64,000 bases of DNA from Dendrobium chrysotoxum (Eukaryota > Streptophyta > Magnoliopsida > Asparagales > Orchidaceae), in contig CM034300.1 of assembly GCA_019925795.1 (NCBI GenBank), forward strand, positions 74,131,021-74,195,020, in the 5' to 3' direction. Shown piece after piece: positions 34,092 through 45,069 of the stretch. The notes below the pieces were generated by a model. The model was not told the DNA's origin and did no database searches. It saw only the letters and a program-made list of their open reading frames with translations. A program made the position numbers and the translations under genes. Numbering within the stretch: the first letter of the stretch is position 1; each line of letters opens with the position of its first letter.

Positions 34092-35290
34092 TGTTTTGAT
34101 TTGAGTGAATCGTTTTGTTCATGAGAATTCTAATCTAAGTTTATGTTTTTGATGATTATAAAAGTTTATTGTTTGTCTAATTCATCTTCTAACATATATT
34201 TGAGTTTTTGTCTGTGTGTACTAAAGTATTTTTCAGAAAATTCACACTCAAGACTGTTGAAGACTTCAAGTTCACTTGTTCACTGTAAATGAAGTCTGTA
34301 AATTTTTTTCTTTTTCTTGAGTCTGAGAGAGTGTGATTGTAAGTTGGATAACTGTGCACACACATAATGGGGGAGTAAAAAGTTTAAATATTTTTAATCT
34401 GATCGACAGTACAAATTTATTTCGTACAGTACGATATGAAGAATATGTCCTCCAGGGAGAACCCATCAGACTAGAAAATTTTTCTAAGGCATGTTCGTAC
34501 AATACGAATAACATTCGAACATGAGTTTTTGCTGTACGAACAACTCAAAATTGGGTTCGTCTAGAGGTTCGTACAGGACGAATGAATCGGATGAAGCTCA
34601 CTGTTCGATTCGTCCAAGCGTTCGTACGGGACGAAGCGTTCGGACGATGCTTACTGACTTGATCGTCCAAGCGTTCGTACAGGACGAAGTGTTCGGACGA
34701 TGCTTACTGACTTGATCGTCCAAGCGTTCGTACGGGACGAAGCTTTCGGACGATGCTTACTGACTTGATCGTCCAAGCGTTCGTACGGGACGAAGTGTTC
34801 GGATGAAGCTTGCTGACTTGATCGTCCAAGGGTTCGTACGGGACGAACTATATGTACGAACGGCTCTGATTTATTCGTCTGATGAGTCGTACAGGACGGA
34901 TTGTTCAAATCTTTGAACTATTCGTACATTATGATTGACGATCGTACGGGACGATCGGCACGGTCTTAACTTGAAAATTCAATTTTTGGACGGTTTTTCC
35001 TGTCCTAAGTATAAAAATGACTCAAAACTATTTGGAGAAAAGATCCTTCTGCGAAAATTCTTTTAGGAAGTGAGAGGAGAGTGATTGGGAGAGTGTTTGG
35101 GAGTGAGTTTTGAGAGATCTTTCAAGAGAAAATTGTGAGGAGATTCACAAGGTTATCCAATTGAGAGGATTTATTTTACTTGTTCTTCAAGCATCTTCCT
35201 AGTTCCTTGGAGACTTTTGCAAGAGCATTGTTCGAAAGAATTCCAGTTCTCTGCCGCACTTGGAGAGTGAAAAGGACGACGGTTCTCTGA
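34092..35290 (+). repeat. E4 5' LTR, truncated at its 3' end
   Basis: It matches the 3' LTR up to GGACGACGGTTCTCTG and then jumps into pol sequence. It has about four units of a ~53-bp repeat with GTTCGTACGGGACGAAG (34560-34860), where the 3' LTR has about two. Confidence 0.88.
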
Positions 35291-35291
35291 G

Positions 35292-36861
35292 GAAAGAAGT
35301 GAATCATTCAGCATTTATTTCAATGATAGAACCCACAAACATAGAACAAGCACTTTTGGATGAATTTTGGATATTGGCCATGCAATAGGAGTTGAATCAA
35401 TTCAAGAGAAATGATGTTTGGGAATTAATTGAAAGGCCAAAAGATCAAAGTGTAGTTGGGACTAATAGGGTATTCAAAAACAAGATGAATGATTCAGGAG
35501 TAATTGTTAGAAATAAGGCTAGATTAGTAGCTAAGGGGTATAATCAAATTGAAGAAATTGATTTTGAGGAGACATTTGCCCCTGTAGCAAGACTTGAAGC
35601 AATAAGAGTTTTGTTAGCCTTTGCCTGTTTTAAAGATTTTAAATTGTACCAAATGGATGTTAAAAGTGCCTTTCTAAATGGGGTGATAGAAGAGGATGTG
35701 TATGTTGAACAACCTCCAGGTTTTGAAAATTCTAAATACCCTAATCATATTTTTAAATTGAAAAAGGCATTATATGGACTAAAACAGGCACCTAGAGCAT
35801 GGTACGAGAGGTTGAGCACTTTCTTGTTAAATCGATCATTTGTTAAAGGAAGTGTGGACACCACTTTGTTTATGAAATGATTTGAAAATGAAATACTCAT
35901 TATACAAATATATGTGGATGATATCATCTTTGGATCAACTGATAAAGCTTTATATGATGAATTTTCAAAAATAATGAGTAGTGAATTTGAGATGAGTTTG
36001 ATGGGTGATTTGACTTATTTTCTTGGCTTTAGCATAAAGCAAAATGAGGAAGGGACTTTTCTTTATCAATCTAAATATGTTAAGGAAATCCTCAAAAAGT
36101 ATGAAATGGATAATGCTAAACCAGTCACTACACCTATGAGTTCCTTAGTCCTATTAGATAAGGATCCAAAGGAGAAATCTGTTGATCAAAAGAAGTTTAG
36201 AGGAATAATTGGATCTTTGCTTTATTTGACTGCTAGCAGACCTGACATTATGTTTAGTGTTTGCTTATGTGCTAGATTTCAAGCTGATCCAAAAGAATCA
36301 CATTTGACAGCAGTAAAAAGGATCTTAAGATATCTTTTGGGAACTCAAAATTTATGAATTTGGTATCCTAAGAACAGTTCTTCTTTTGATATAATTGGAT
36401 ACTCAGATTCAGATTTTACAGGCTGTAGGGTGGATATGAAAAGTACTTCTGGAACATGTCAGTTCTTTGGAAATTCATTAATATCTTGGTCCAGTAGAAA
36501 ACAAAATTCAGTAGCACTTTCTACAGCTGAAGCAGAGTACATTACCTTAGGAAGTTGTGTAGCACAGGTGCTTTGGTTGAAACAACAATTGAGTGACTTA
36601 GGATTAGTAGTAGGCACCATTCCAATATTTTGTGACAACACTAGTGCCATTTGCATTTTAAAGAATCCTATTCAACATTCTAGAACCAAGGATATTGACA
36701 TAAGACATCATTTCATAAGAGATCATGTAGCGAAAAGTGAAATTGAACTACATCATGTGGCTACTTAAGATCAGCTTGCAGATATTTTCACAAAACCCTT
36801 AGCCTTTGACACATTTAGCATATTGAGGACAAGGCTAGGTGTGATAGATCTAAATGCTTGA
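35292..36861 (+). pseudogene. E4 pol remnant: reverse transcriptase and RNase H
   Basis: In one frame, from about EPTNIEQALLDEFWILAMQ onward, it carries copia RT motifs ([40 protein letters not shown], the catalytic YVDDIIFGS) and RNase H motifs (STAEAEYITLGSCVAQVLWL, HSRTKDIDIRHHFIRDHV), ending LGVIDLNA. Four in-frame stops break it at 35396, 35878, 36355 and 36766, so it cannot make an active enzyme. The upstream part of pol is gone. Confidence 0.92.
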
Positions 36862-37514
36862 TTAAAATTTTCTGCAAATATATTTCTATTTGTTTTATAT
36901 TTGTTAGTTTGTTCGTTGATTTGTTTTCATTATTATGTTTTTGTTTCTTGTTTGAATCCTGTATTATGTTTTTGTTTGTTCCTTATTTGAATGTTGAAAG
37001 GCTGCAAGTTTTTGAAGTGTTGGGGTTTTTAGTTCTATTCATACTGTACGAACATGTCATTGTACTGTACGATAACGTCATCGTACCCACATTTCGTTTA
37101 TACGAACGGATAGGAAACACGGTTAGGAGCAATTATTATTGGCGATCGTACGTACGAATACGTCATTCGTCTGTACGATCCATGTGTCGTTTCGCATGAG
37201 GGACGAACCTAACCGTCGCCTGAACGACCTTTAATTTTCTGATCGTCCCGGACGAACACGTAATCGTCTGTACGATCAGGAAGTCAAAAAGCCTGTACGA
37301 AAGGATGCCTCGGGACGAGCAGTTTACGAAAAACCGTTTCATTTTGACTGTTTTTGTTCGTCTAGGACGAATTTTCATTCGTCCCGGATGAATTGAGGAT
37401 CGTCTTGTACGAATGTTATTCGTACAGTACGATATCAGGTTTTTTCTATATAAAGGTGGGTCATTTTCTTTCATTTCACCATCTATCTAGAAACCTTTAG
37501 AGCCTTGAGAGAAA
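36862..37514. other. E4 spacer before the env-like frame, rich in short palindromes
   Basis: Non-coding, with repeated CGTACxGTACGA and TCGTCxxGGACGAA words (37040-37440) like those in the LTR. Confidence 0.65.
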
Positions 37515-38597
37515 ATGTCTGGCAGTGGAAAAAGGGCACGAGTGGCTAGGCGTCTGGCGTCTAGAAGGGAATGTGATGAAAATTTCTTTAGTGAGGAGAA
37601 TGAGGAAGCATACCTTAGGTATGTTGCGTCTAAGGTTACTCCTTCCCACATTCTACTGCAAGAAAACATCCATTTTACAGTTATGCCCCTCTTTGACTTG
37701 ACACAGTTTTTTTTTCTATTGACCTTGATTTATGCCTTCAATAAGAACTTGTTTCATGTTTTCCTGGCAAACATGACCTTTAACGAGGATCATACAGCCA
37801 TCTCTTCTTATGTCCTTAAACAAAAGGTTAGAATAACTAAGGAGGATCTAGGAGAATATGTTCATCTTAGAACTGAAGGGATTAGAGCTCATACTTTCTC
37901 CACAAGACCTGAAAATGGTTGGTCCGAAATTAACCAAGTTCTTAGAGGTGCAAGCATACCTACACATGTTGCTCGGGTAGAAATGTTGAATCAAAATGCT
38001 AGGATAATTCAACATGTGCTTAGGACATCAATAATACCTAAAGCAGGAGATCGAGTTAATATGACTCCACTTCTTTCTTCAACGACATTTCTTATTATGA
38101 CTGGTCAGCCTATAGATGAAGCCCAATTGATCTTGGATTACATCTATTATCTGTCTGACATTGGGTTGGCTAGTGTGAAGAGGAAGAAAAATATTACTTT
38201 AGGACATGTTGTGTGTTACATCCTAGAGAGAAAGTACAATCTAGTTCATCCTTCTGATCCTTCAGAGCTCCCACTATACTTCACTGATGCTTCTTTTAGA
38301 GCATTATTTGGAAAAGAGGGTACAGCTAACAGCTCAGATGATGAGCCTCATTTTACTACTGCTCCTTCAGGTGCACCCTCAACTGCACCTGGACCTTCAC
38401 AGGATTTCTATCAAAACATGGTCCAACGTTTTGATAGAATGGACCAACAATTTGATGACATGGAGGCTCATTTAAAGAGGCAGGATGATCAGTTTGATGC
38501 TGTTAACACAAATATTGCTACTCTTAACAGCTATTTCTCATTGTTCGGTGGTATACCACCTCCTCCATCTCCTGATCAGGGTCCCTCTCGGTACTAG
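37515..38597 (+). CDS. E4 env-like / third ORF protein of Sirevirus type
   Basis: A 360-residue open frame from ATG (MSGSGKRARVARRLASRREC) to TAG. It lies downstream of RNase H, as in SIRE-type copia elements, whose extra ORF is often called env-like; its role is unproven. The N-terminus is basic. A hydrophobic stretch (LFDLTQFFFLLTLIYAF, about residues 59-75) could be membrane-associated. The middle resembles the plant transposon-protein domain common in such ORFs. Near the C-terminus is a Ser/Pro/Ala-rich linker and then a heptad-like coil (QRFDRMDQQFDDMEAHLKRQ). The frame is uninterrupted although pol beside it has four stops. Confidence 0.8.
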   Translation: MSGSGKRARVARRLASRRECDENFFSEENEEAYLRYVASKVTPSHILLQENIHFTVMPLFDLTQFFFLLTLIYAFNKNLFHVFLANMTFNEDHTAISSYVLKQKVRITKEDLGEYVHLRTEGIRAHTFSTRPENGWSEINQVLRGASIPTHVARVEMLNQNARIIQHVLRTSIIPKAGDRVNMTPLLSSTTFLIMTGQPIDEAQLILDYIYYLSDIGLASVKRKKNITLGHVVCYILERKYNLVHPSDPSELPLYFTDASFRALFGKEGTANSSDDEPHFTTAPSGAPSTAPGPSQDFYQNMVQRFDRMDQQFDDMEAHLKRQDDQFDAVNTNIATLNSYFSLFGGIPPPPSPDQGPSRY

Positions 38598-38599
38598 CT

Positions 38600-39918
38600 T
38601 GGATGTGATTGTGTCACTCTTTGTTTGTTTTAAGTTGTCTTTGAGTATTTTGTTGTGAGTTGTTATTTTGAATATGTTTTAGCAAATTTTTTATATGAGA
38701 TGTGCCTTAAACGTGTAACTTGCTATGGTTGTATGTTGTGAAGTTATTAGTAATGAAATGTTCCAGTGTTTCGGTGTTTATTCTTTTTGTGTTAGTGAAT
38801 GGCCTTGTTTCACTTAAATATAATTGATTACTGATCTAGAATGTTAATTGAGTTCATATTACAATAAAAAAAATTCTAGGCATAACTTTAAAATTTCAAA
38901 ATTTTTAGATTTCGTTATGTTATGGTGTGGATTAGAAGATCCTACTTAAATCTTATTTAGACATGTGTTATTTAGTCAAAAATTATGTATGGTTATTGTT
39001 TTAACATTATTCTCACATTCTATATCTTTGTGTTTATTATTGTATTTGTGACTAAAGAGATAATATTATTGGAAAGAATCTTAAATTCAAAGCAAAGCTT
39101 GAAAAGATGCACAAAATGTGCCATATAAGAAAAGATGCGCAATGTCGCCAAATGTAAAAAGACACACAAAATGTGTCATCAAATCAAAAGATGCGCAATG
39201 TCGCCAACTGTCCAAAGACACACAAAGTGTGTCATCAAATCAAACGATGCTCAAAGTCGTCAAATATTCTTTCCTTTAGTTTTTTATACTCTTTTTCACT
39301 AATCAATAATTGTCACTTTAGACTTAGAATTTTTGATAATGTTATCTCTCCTTCTATACAAAAATTGAGACTGCTAAACATGTCTAATACATTACTACTT
39401 TAGATCAACTTTTCTTGTCCTTAACATACTTTGAAATCTAACATTTTTGAGTCTTTAGTTTTTGCATCTCATTTCTATATTGTAATTCAACTTCATTTAA
39501 CATAATTCCATTTCTCAGCTATCTTTTAGTGCTCTTTTTGCTGTTGGCAAAAGGGGGAGAGTTTTATCAATTGACTTATATTCTTGTATGGTTGTATGTG
39601 CTTTGTATGTATATTCTTGTATGATTGTATGTGCTTTGTATGTATTGTATGGTTGTATGTGCTTTGTATGTTTGTATGTGCTTGCTTTATTTTTGTAGCT
39701 CTACACTCTTTTCTTCCCTTCTCTTATCTATCCTCAAATATCTTGATTTGTCTTTAAGGGGAGCTTAAGGATAGGATAAGTCAGTTTTAGGGATTCAGGT
39801 TATTTTGGGGAAGTGTAGATCTTTTATTTAAAAGAGATACATTGAGTGAATGTTAGAAGATCTATTTTTGTATATCATCAAATAATAGTTGTTTTGCCAT
39901 CATCAAAAAGGGGGAGAT
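38600..39918 (+). other. E4 3' non-coding region with repeats and polypurine tracts
   Basis: It includes two ~65-bp repeats (AAAGATGCGCAATGTCGCC and AAAGACACACAAA words, about 39110-39260), a TATGTGCTTTGTATG repeat (39580-39690), and two purine tracts: GCAAAAGGGGGAGAG at about 39546 and AAAAAGGGGGA at 39905-39915, next to the 3' LTR. Several polypurine tracts are a known feature of Sireviruses. Confidence 0.65.
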
Positions 39919-41493
39919 TGTTTTGATGTGAGTGAATCGTTTTATTCATGAGAATTCTAATCTAAGTTTATGTTTTTGATGATTACAAAAGTTTATTGTT
40001 TGTCTAATTCATCTTCTAACATATATTTGAGTTTTTGTCTGTGTGTACTAAAGTATTTTTCAGGAAATTCACACTCAAGACTGTTGAAGACTTCAAGTTC
40101 ACTTGTTCACTGTAAATGAAGTCTGTAAATTTTTTTCTTTTTCTTGAGTCTGAGAGAGTGTGATTATAAGTTGGATAACTGTACACACACACAATGGGGG
40201 AGTAAAAAGTTTAAATGTTTTTAATCTGATCGTACAGTACGAATTTATTTCGTACAGTACGATATGAAGAATATGTCCTCCAGGGAGAACCCATCAGACT
40301 AGAAAATTTTTCTAAGGCATGCTCGTACAGTACGAATAACATTCGTACATGAGTTTTTGCTGTACGAATAGCTCAAAATTGGGTTCGTCCAGAGGTTCGT
40401 ACGGGACGAATGAGTCGGACGAAGCTCACTGTTCGATTCGTCCAAGCGTTCGTACGGGACGAAGCGTTCGGACGATGCTTACTGACTTGATCGTCCAAGC
40501 GTTCGTACGGGACGAAGTGTTCGGACGAAGCTTGCTGACTTGATCGTCCAAGGGTTCGTACGGGATGAACTATGTGTACGAACGGCTCTGATTTGTTCGT
40601 CTGATGAGTCGTACAGGACGGATTATTCAAATCTTTGAACTATTCGTACAGTACGATTGACGATCGTACGGGACGATCGGCACGGTCTTAACTTGAAAAT
40701 TCAATTTTTGAACGGTTTTTCCTGTCCTAAGTATAAAAATGACTCAAAACTATTTGGAGAAAAGATTCTTCTGCGAAAATTTTTTTGGGAAGTGAGAGGA
40801 GAGTGATTGGGAGAGTATTTGGGAGTGAGTTTTGAGAGATCTTTCAAGAGAAAATTGTGAGGAGATTCACAAGGTTATCTAATTGAGAGGATTTCTTTTA
40901 CTTGTTCTTCAAGCATCTTCCTAGTTCCTTGGAGACTTTTGTAAGAGCATTGTTTGAAAGGATTCCAGTTTTCTGCCGCACTTGGAGAGTGAAAAGGATG
41001 ACAGTTCTCTGCCACACTTGGAGAGTGAAAAGGACGACGGTTCTCTGCCGCACTTGGAGGGTGAAAAGGACGACGGTACTCTGCCGCACCGGGGTTGGTG
41101 GAAGAGAGTTTGTAAAGGCTTCTCCGCCTTGATGTGGGGGCAAAAGGAGAGTCACTTGGTTTTAGTGCAATACCTAGAGAAGGGATCTCTAGGGAGTGGA
41201 TGTAGGTCGTGTTTGACCGAACCACTATAAATTCTGGTGTTTTCTGTTCTCTATTTATTTTTCTGCATTTCTATTTTCTGCAGTTTATTCTAGTTGTGGT
41301 TGAATTTCTGTTTTAAAAGAAAGAGCAAAAAATTATCTCTGTTCGTACTGTACGAAGTTATATCGTACTGTACGATTAGTTTTTAAATTTTCCAAAATAT
41401 CAAGAGTAATTTTAAAAAGAACCAATTCACCCCCCCCTCTTGGTTAGCCTAGGGACATTGAGCAATAGGTCTAACAACCTGTTTGCACTTTCA
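39919..41493 (+). repeat. E4 3' LTR, full length
   Basis: 1,575 bp. A 36-bp repeat (CTCTGCCGCACTTGGAGAGT) occurs four times at 40975-41100; the 5' LTR breaks within this array. Confidence 0.92.
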
Positions 41494-41591
41494 CGCTCGG
41501 CCTGCCCGGCTGCCCTCGCACAGCTGCGCGTCATTGCTGACGTGGCCCACGCCACGGCGGTTAGGCTGACTGCTGGTTAACCGCTAGTAAT

Positions 41592-41633
41592 TTTTTTTAC
41601 AGAACCTTATATATATAAGGTTCTGTAAAAAAA
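41592..41633. repeat. Perfect 42-bp palindrome in E3
   Basis: TTTTTTTACAGAACCTTATA joins its exact reverse complement through a short AT centre. It lies in E3 at the site where E1 and E2 carry other palindromic blocks. Confidence 0.95.
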
Positions 41634-43524
41634 TCCTTGTTTTTCATAACTTCCTCAACTCCCTCTCACACCTATAAATACCCCCTTTTGGGGTATAAAA
41701 AATTGTCCCTTCTCCTTTTCTCCTCTTCTTCTCCGGATGAGGTATTCCCCTGGTCCTGCTCAGGCGATATCCTCTATCCAGGTCTAGGGCCCCTCACTGA
41801 GTAGGAGTCTCCTCCTCCTTTTCTCTTATCTTCCCTTCTTCTGCTCAGGCTAAGGCCTACCCCTGGTCCTGTTCAGGCAGTATCCCCTGTCCAGGTCTAA
41901 GGCCCCTCACTGAGTTGGAATCTCCTCCACCTTTCCTCTTTTCCAGTTGAGGCATTCCTCTGGTCATGTATATGTGGTATCCCTTATCCAGGGCTAGGGT
42001 CCCTCTCTGCATTGAAGGGACCTTTTCCTGCTTCCCCCTTCTCTCCCCTTTAGTCCTCTTCCTATATGGGAGGCCTTCTCCGACCTTTACATAAGTGGTA
42101 TCCCTTATCTGACTGCAGGGCCCCTCCCTATATAGAGGTCATGATAAGGGATCACCCTTCTTTGAGAGATCACATAACCAAGAGAGATTCACATCCGTAG
42201 TCAGTTAGCAATGGAGGTTGGAAAGACTGTTGTCAAGAGACAGAGGTCAGAAGGGCTGTAGTTAGTGGGAGACAGAGGTTGGAAGGGTCGTAGTCAGCGA
42301 GCGATGGAGGTTGGAAGGGCCGTAGTCAGGTGGAAAGGTCGTTCTCAGGAGGGGGGGTCGAAAGGACCATAATTTAGTGATGGGGGTAGGGGAGGACCGC
42401 AGTCGGCGGGCGGAGGTTGAAAAGACCTTAGTCGGAGGGCGACAGAGGTCAGAAAGATCGTAGTCGGATGACAAAAGTCAAAAGGATCATAGTCGGCGAG
42501 TGTCGGAGGTCGGAAGGACCGTAGTCTGGTGACATAGGTCAGAAAGACTTTAGTCGGAGGGTGAAGGAGGCCATAAAGACCGTTGTCTAGTGATAGAGGT
42601 CAGAAGGATCGTAGTCGGTGGGGGTCAGAGGTCAAAAGGACCATAATCTGGCGACAGAGGTTGGAAGGATCGTAGTTGACAGGTGATGGAGATCGAAAAG
42701 ATAGTAGTCAGAGGATGATAGAGGCCATAAAGACTGTTGTTTGGCGACGAAGGTCAGAAGGACTGTTATATGACGTCAAAGGGCTTCTTGATGACGTTAG
42801 CCTGTGTAGAAGAAGTTGGATCGAATCCCCTTGGGATCAATCATCCAGTGATTGAGGTATAATAAAGATTATATATTTCTTGAATCAAGGATTTAAGATT
42901 TGATTGATATTCTCCTAGGATGTTTGACCTATCCAAGGTTGTTTGTTAGAGTGGTTCTTGATAATATTAACCTATACAAAAGGTCGAATCGAATCCCTCT
43001 AGGATTGATCATCCAGTGATTGAGATGCAATAAAGATGTATATTTATTGAATTAAGGATTTAAGATTTGATTAACATCCTCCTATGATATTTGACATATC
43101 CAAGGTTGTATGTCATAGCGGTGCTCAACGATGTTAACCTGTGTGGAAGAGGTCGGATCAAATATCCCTGGGATTGATCATCCCGTGATTGAGATGCAAT
43201 AATGATTACATATTTCTTGAATCATGGGTAAAGAGATTAGATTTGTTATTTTATTATCATTTTTTTATCTTTCTTAAAGAAATGAGATAATATTAAAATG
43301 GAGCAAATAACACATCACTATATTTTGTAAGATAATATAATAACTCCCTAGTACAACTTAGGGATGTAAGAGTTACACCATATTAAATATATAAGATATG
43401 CATACGAAAACAACATAATATTTAACTTGGAAGAAAATGCTAGGGATATTAGAGTAACACCCTATAAAAGAGACGCTGAAATAAGATGAGTAGCATTACT
43501 AACACAAATGCACAAACTGTGTGG
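41634..43524 (-). repeat. E3 internal repeat arrays
   Basis: 41700-42150 is a CTGGTCCTGCTCAGG / CAGGTCTAGGGCCCCTCACT repeat. 42190-42790 holds GACGGAGGTCGGAAGGACC-type units as in the solo LTR at 10668-12757. 42790-43210 has three diverged ~130-bp units corresponding to the 86-bp array of E1 and E2 in inverse orientation. Confidence 0.75.
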
Positions 43525-45069
43525 TCATTTAATCTCACTAACCATTTGAATATTATTCAACGGTTGTCTTTGTTGTTGTTGATTTTTCCCCACAGTGGGA
43601 CCAGCTTTATCTCGAGCAGGTGGGTTTTGGATAAATTGTCAGAGATATCCTTATCAGATTAGCCTCTCAATCTCATCCTTGAGTTGTCTGCAAGCTTCAA
43701 TAGTATGTCAACGATTACGGTGGAAGTGACAGTATTGCTCCTAATTTTTTACGTTCGGCTTTAAAGTATTTGGCCATTTTATGTTCTCCTGATCTCGGAT
43801 GGCCATTAACATATTTGCTCGAGGGGCATTGAGTGGTGTATATTCATATTCTTGTTGAAACTCACGTCGTAGTACTAGGGGTCTAGGAGGCAGGTTTTTC
43901 TTTTGTTACAAGAATGAGTCATCTATTGTAGAGACAATTTTACGCTTTTTAAGAGTTAGCTCAAATTACTTCTTGTGGGCATTAATGGATTCATCGGCAG
44001 AGATTTGTGCCTCTATGTGATAGATTAGATCAGCGTACGAATGAATCGTGTCTGGCATGAGTGCTGAGTAAAATGGGCCAGGAAGAAACCCTTCGAGAAA
44101 AACTCCTTTAAGTAATTTGGGATCCACCCCTGAAATTTATCGAGCCTTAGTAGAAAATCTTTGAAAGTATTTTTTGAGGGACTCACTTTCATTCTAACTA
44201 ATTTCTTAGAGGTGGGAAGAATCTTTAACCATTCTCCAATTGACAACAAATTATTCGACGAATACTTTAATCAATTTGCGAACATTAGAATGGTTTCAGC
44301 TGGAAGCGAATCGAATCATGTTTGAGCCTGCCCTTTGAGGGTAGCAGAAAAAACCTGGCAGAGGAGCGTAACTAAGGTTTGCTGGATATGCATGATGGTT
44401 CTATAATGATCGATATGCTCGTACGGGTCGGATGTCCCGTCGTAGGGATTGATGCTTGAAAGTTTGAATCCTGCTGGAATGGGGTGTTGAATGATGGCTT
44501 TAGTCTGGGTTGATGACTCCCGAAGTGGTTGCCTTACACCTCCCACAGAGAACTCTTCTCAGACTAATCTTCACAGTTTATGTTGTAGGGCATTACGAGA
44601 GAGCTCAACAATATGTAGTCAGATTAAGTCTTCAGGGATGTCTAGAGGAATGCGAGGTTGCTGACCTGTATGTGAAGGATGGGTAGAACTTGCAGTGTCA
44701 GCAAGTTCATTGTCTTGATGTGATTGCAGATGCCTCCTTAGTGGAGGAAGAGGAATCTCTGCGTGAAGATGTTCAAGTTAAACATCTTCGGCCAGTGGTG
44801 GATCTCATGGGAGAAGAATCTCCTTCTATAGTGCTAGCGCCAGTTGTCGAGTCTCTTGCAGGAGTTGAAAGATCTCATTTTGAGATTCTTCCATCTTTCG
44901 GATACGTTCTTCGAGGGAAAGTCCCGAAGTTCCTTCTCCAGCAATATTTTGCCCCCTAAGGATAAAAAAAGGCAGATACCTAGCATCTATAATTCATAGA
45001 CTGATTCCTGGATTGGTGGGTGTTGGAGAAGGAGGCTCCCAAGATGCTATTGCTATGCCGGTTGGCCAT
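43525..45069 (-). pseudogene. E3 gag pseudogene
   Basis: Co-linear with the E2 Gag on the minus strand from the ATG complement at 45067-45069 to a TGA at 43525-43527. Clear pieces include GFKLSSINPYDGTSDPYEHI and HYRTIMHIQ near 44400 and DEIERLI near 43670. The knuckle region is recognisable (43690-43730) but a stop replaces a Gly codon there. Several further frameshifts and stops occur. It is not functional. Confidence 0.85.

Larger units (their letters stand above)
34092..41493 (+). mobile_element. E4: Sirevirus-like copia retrotransposon, internally deleted, nested in E3 (TSD CGCTC)
   Basis: LTRs begin TGTTTTGATxTGAGTGAATC at 34092 and 39919. The 3' LTR ends GCACTTTCA at 41493. CGCTC duplications (34087-34091 and 41494-41498) mark the insertion into E3. 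The internal part starts abruptly in reverse transcriptase and continues with RNase H, a spacer and an env-like frame, the order seen in the SIRE/Maximus group. Gag, protease, integrase and the 3' end of the 5' LTR have been deleted (junction near 35290). Confidence 0.92.
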
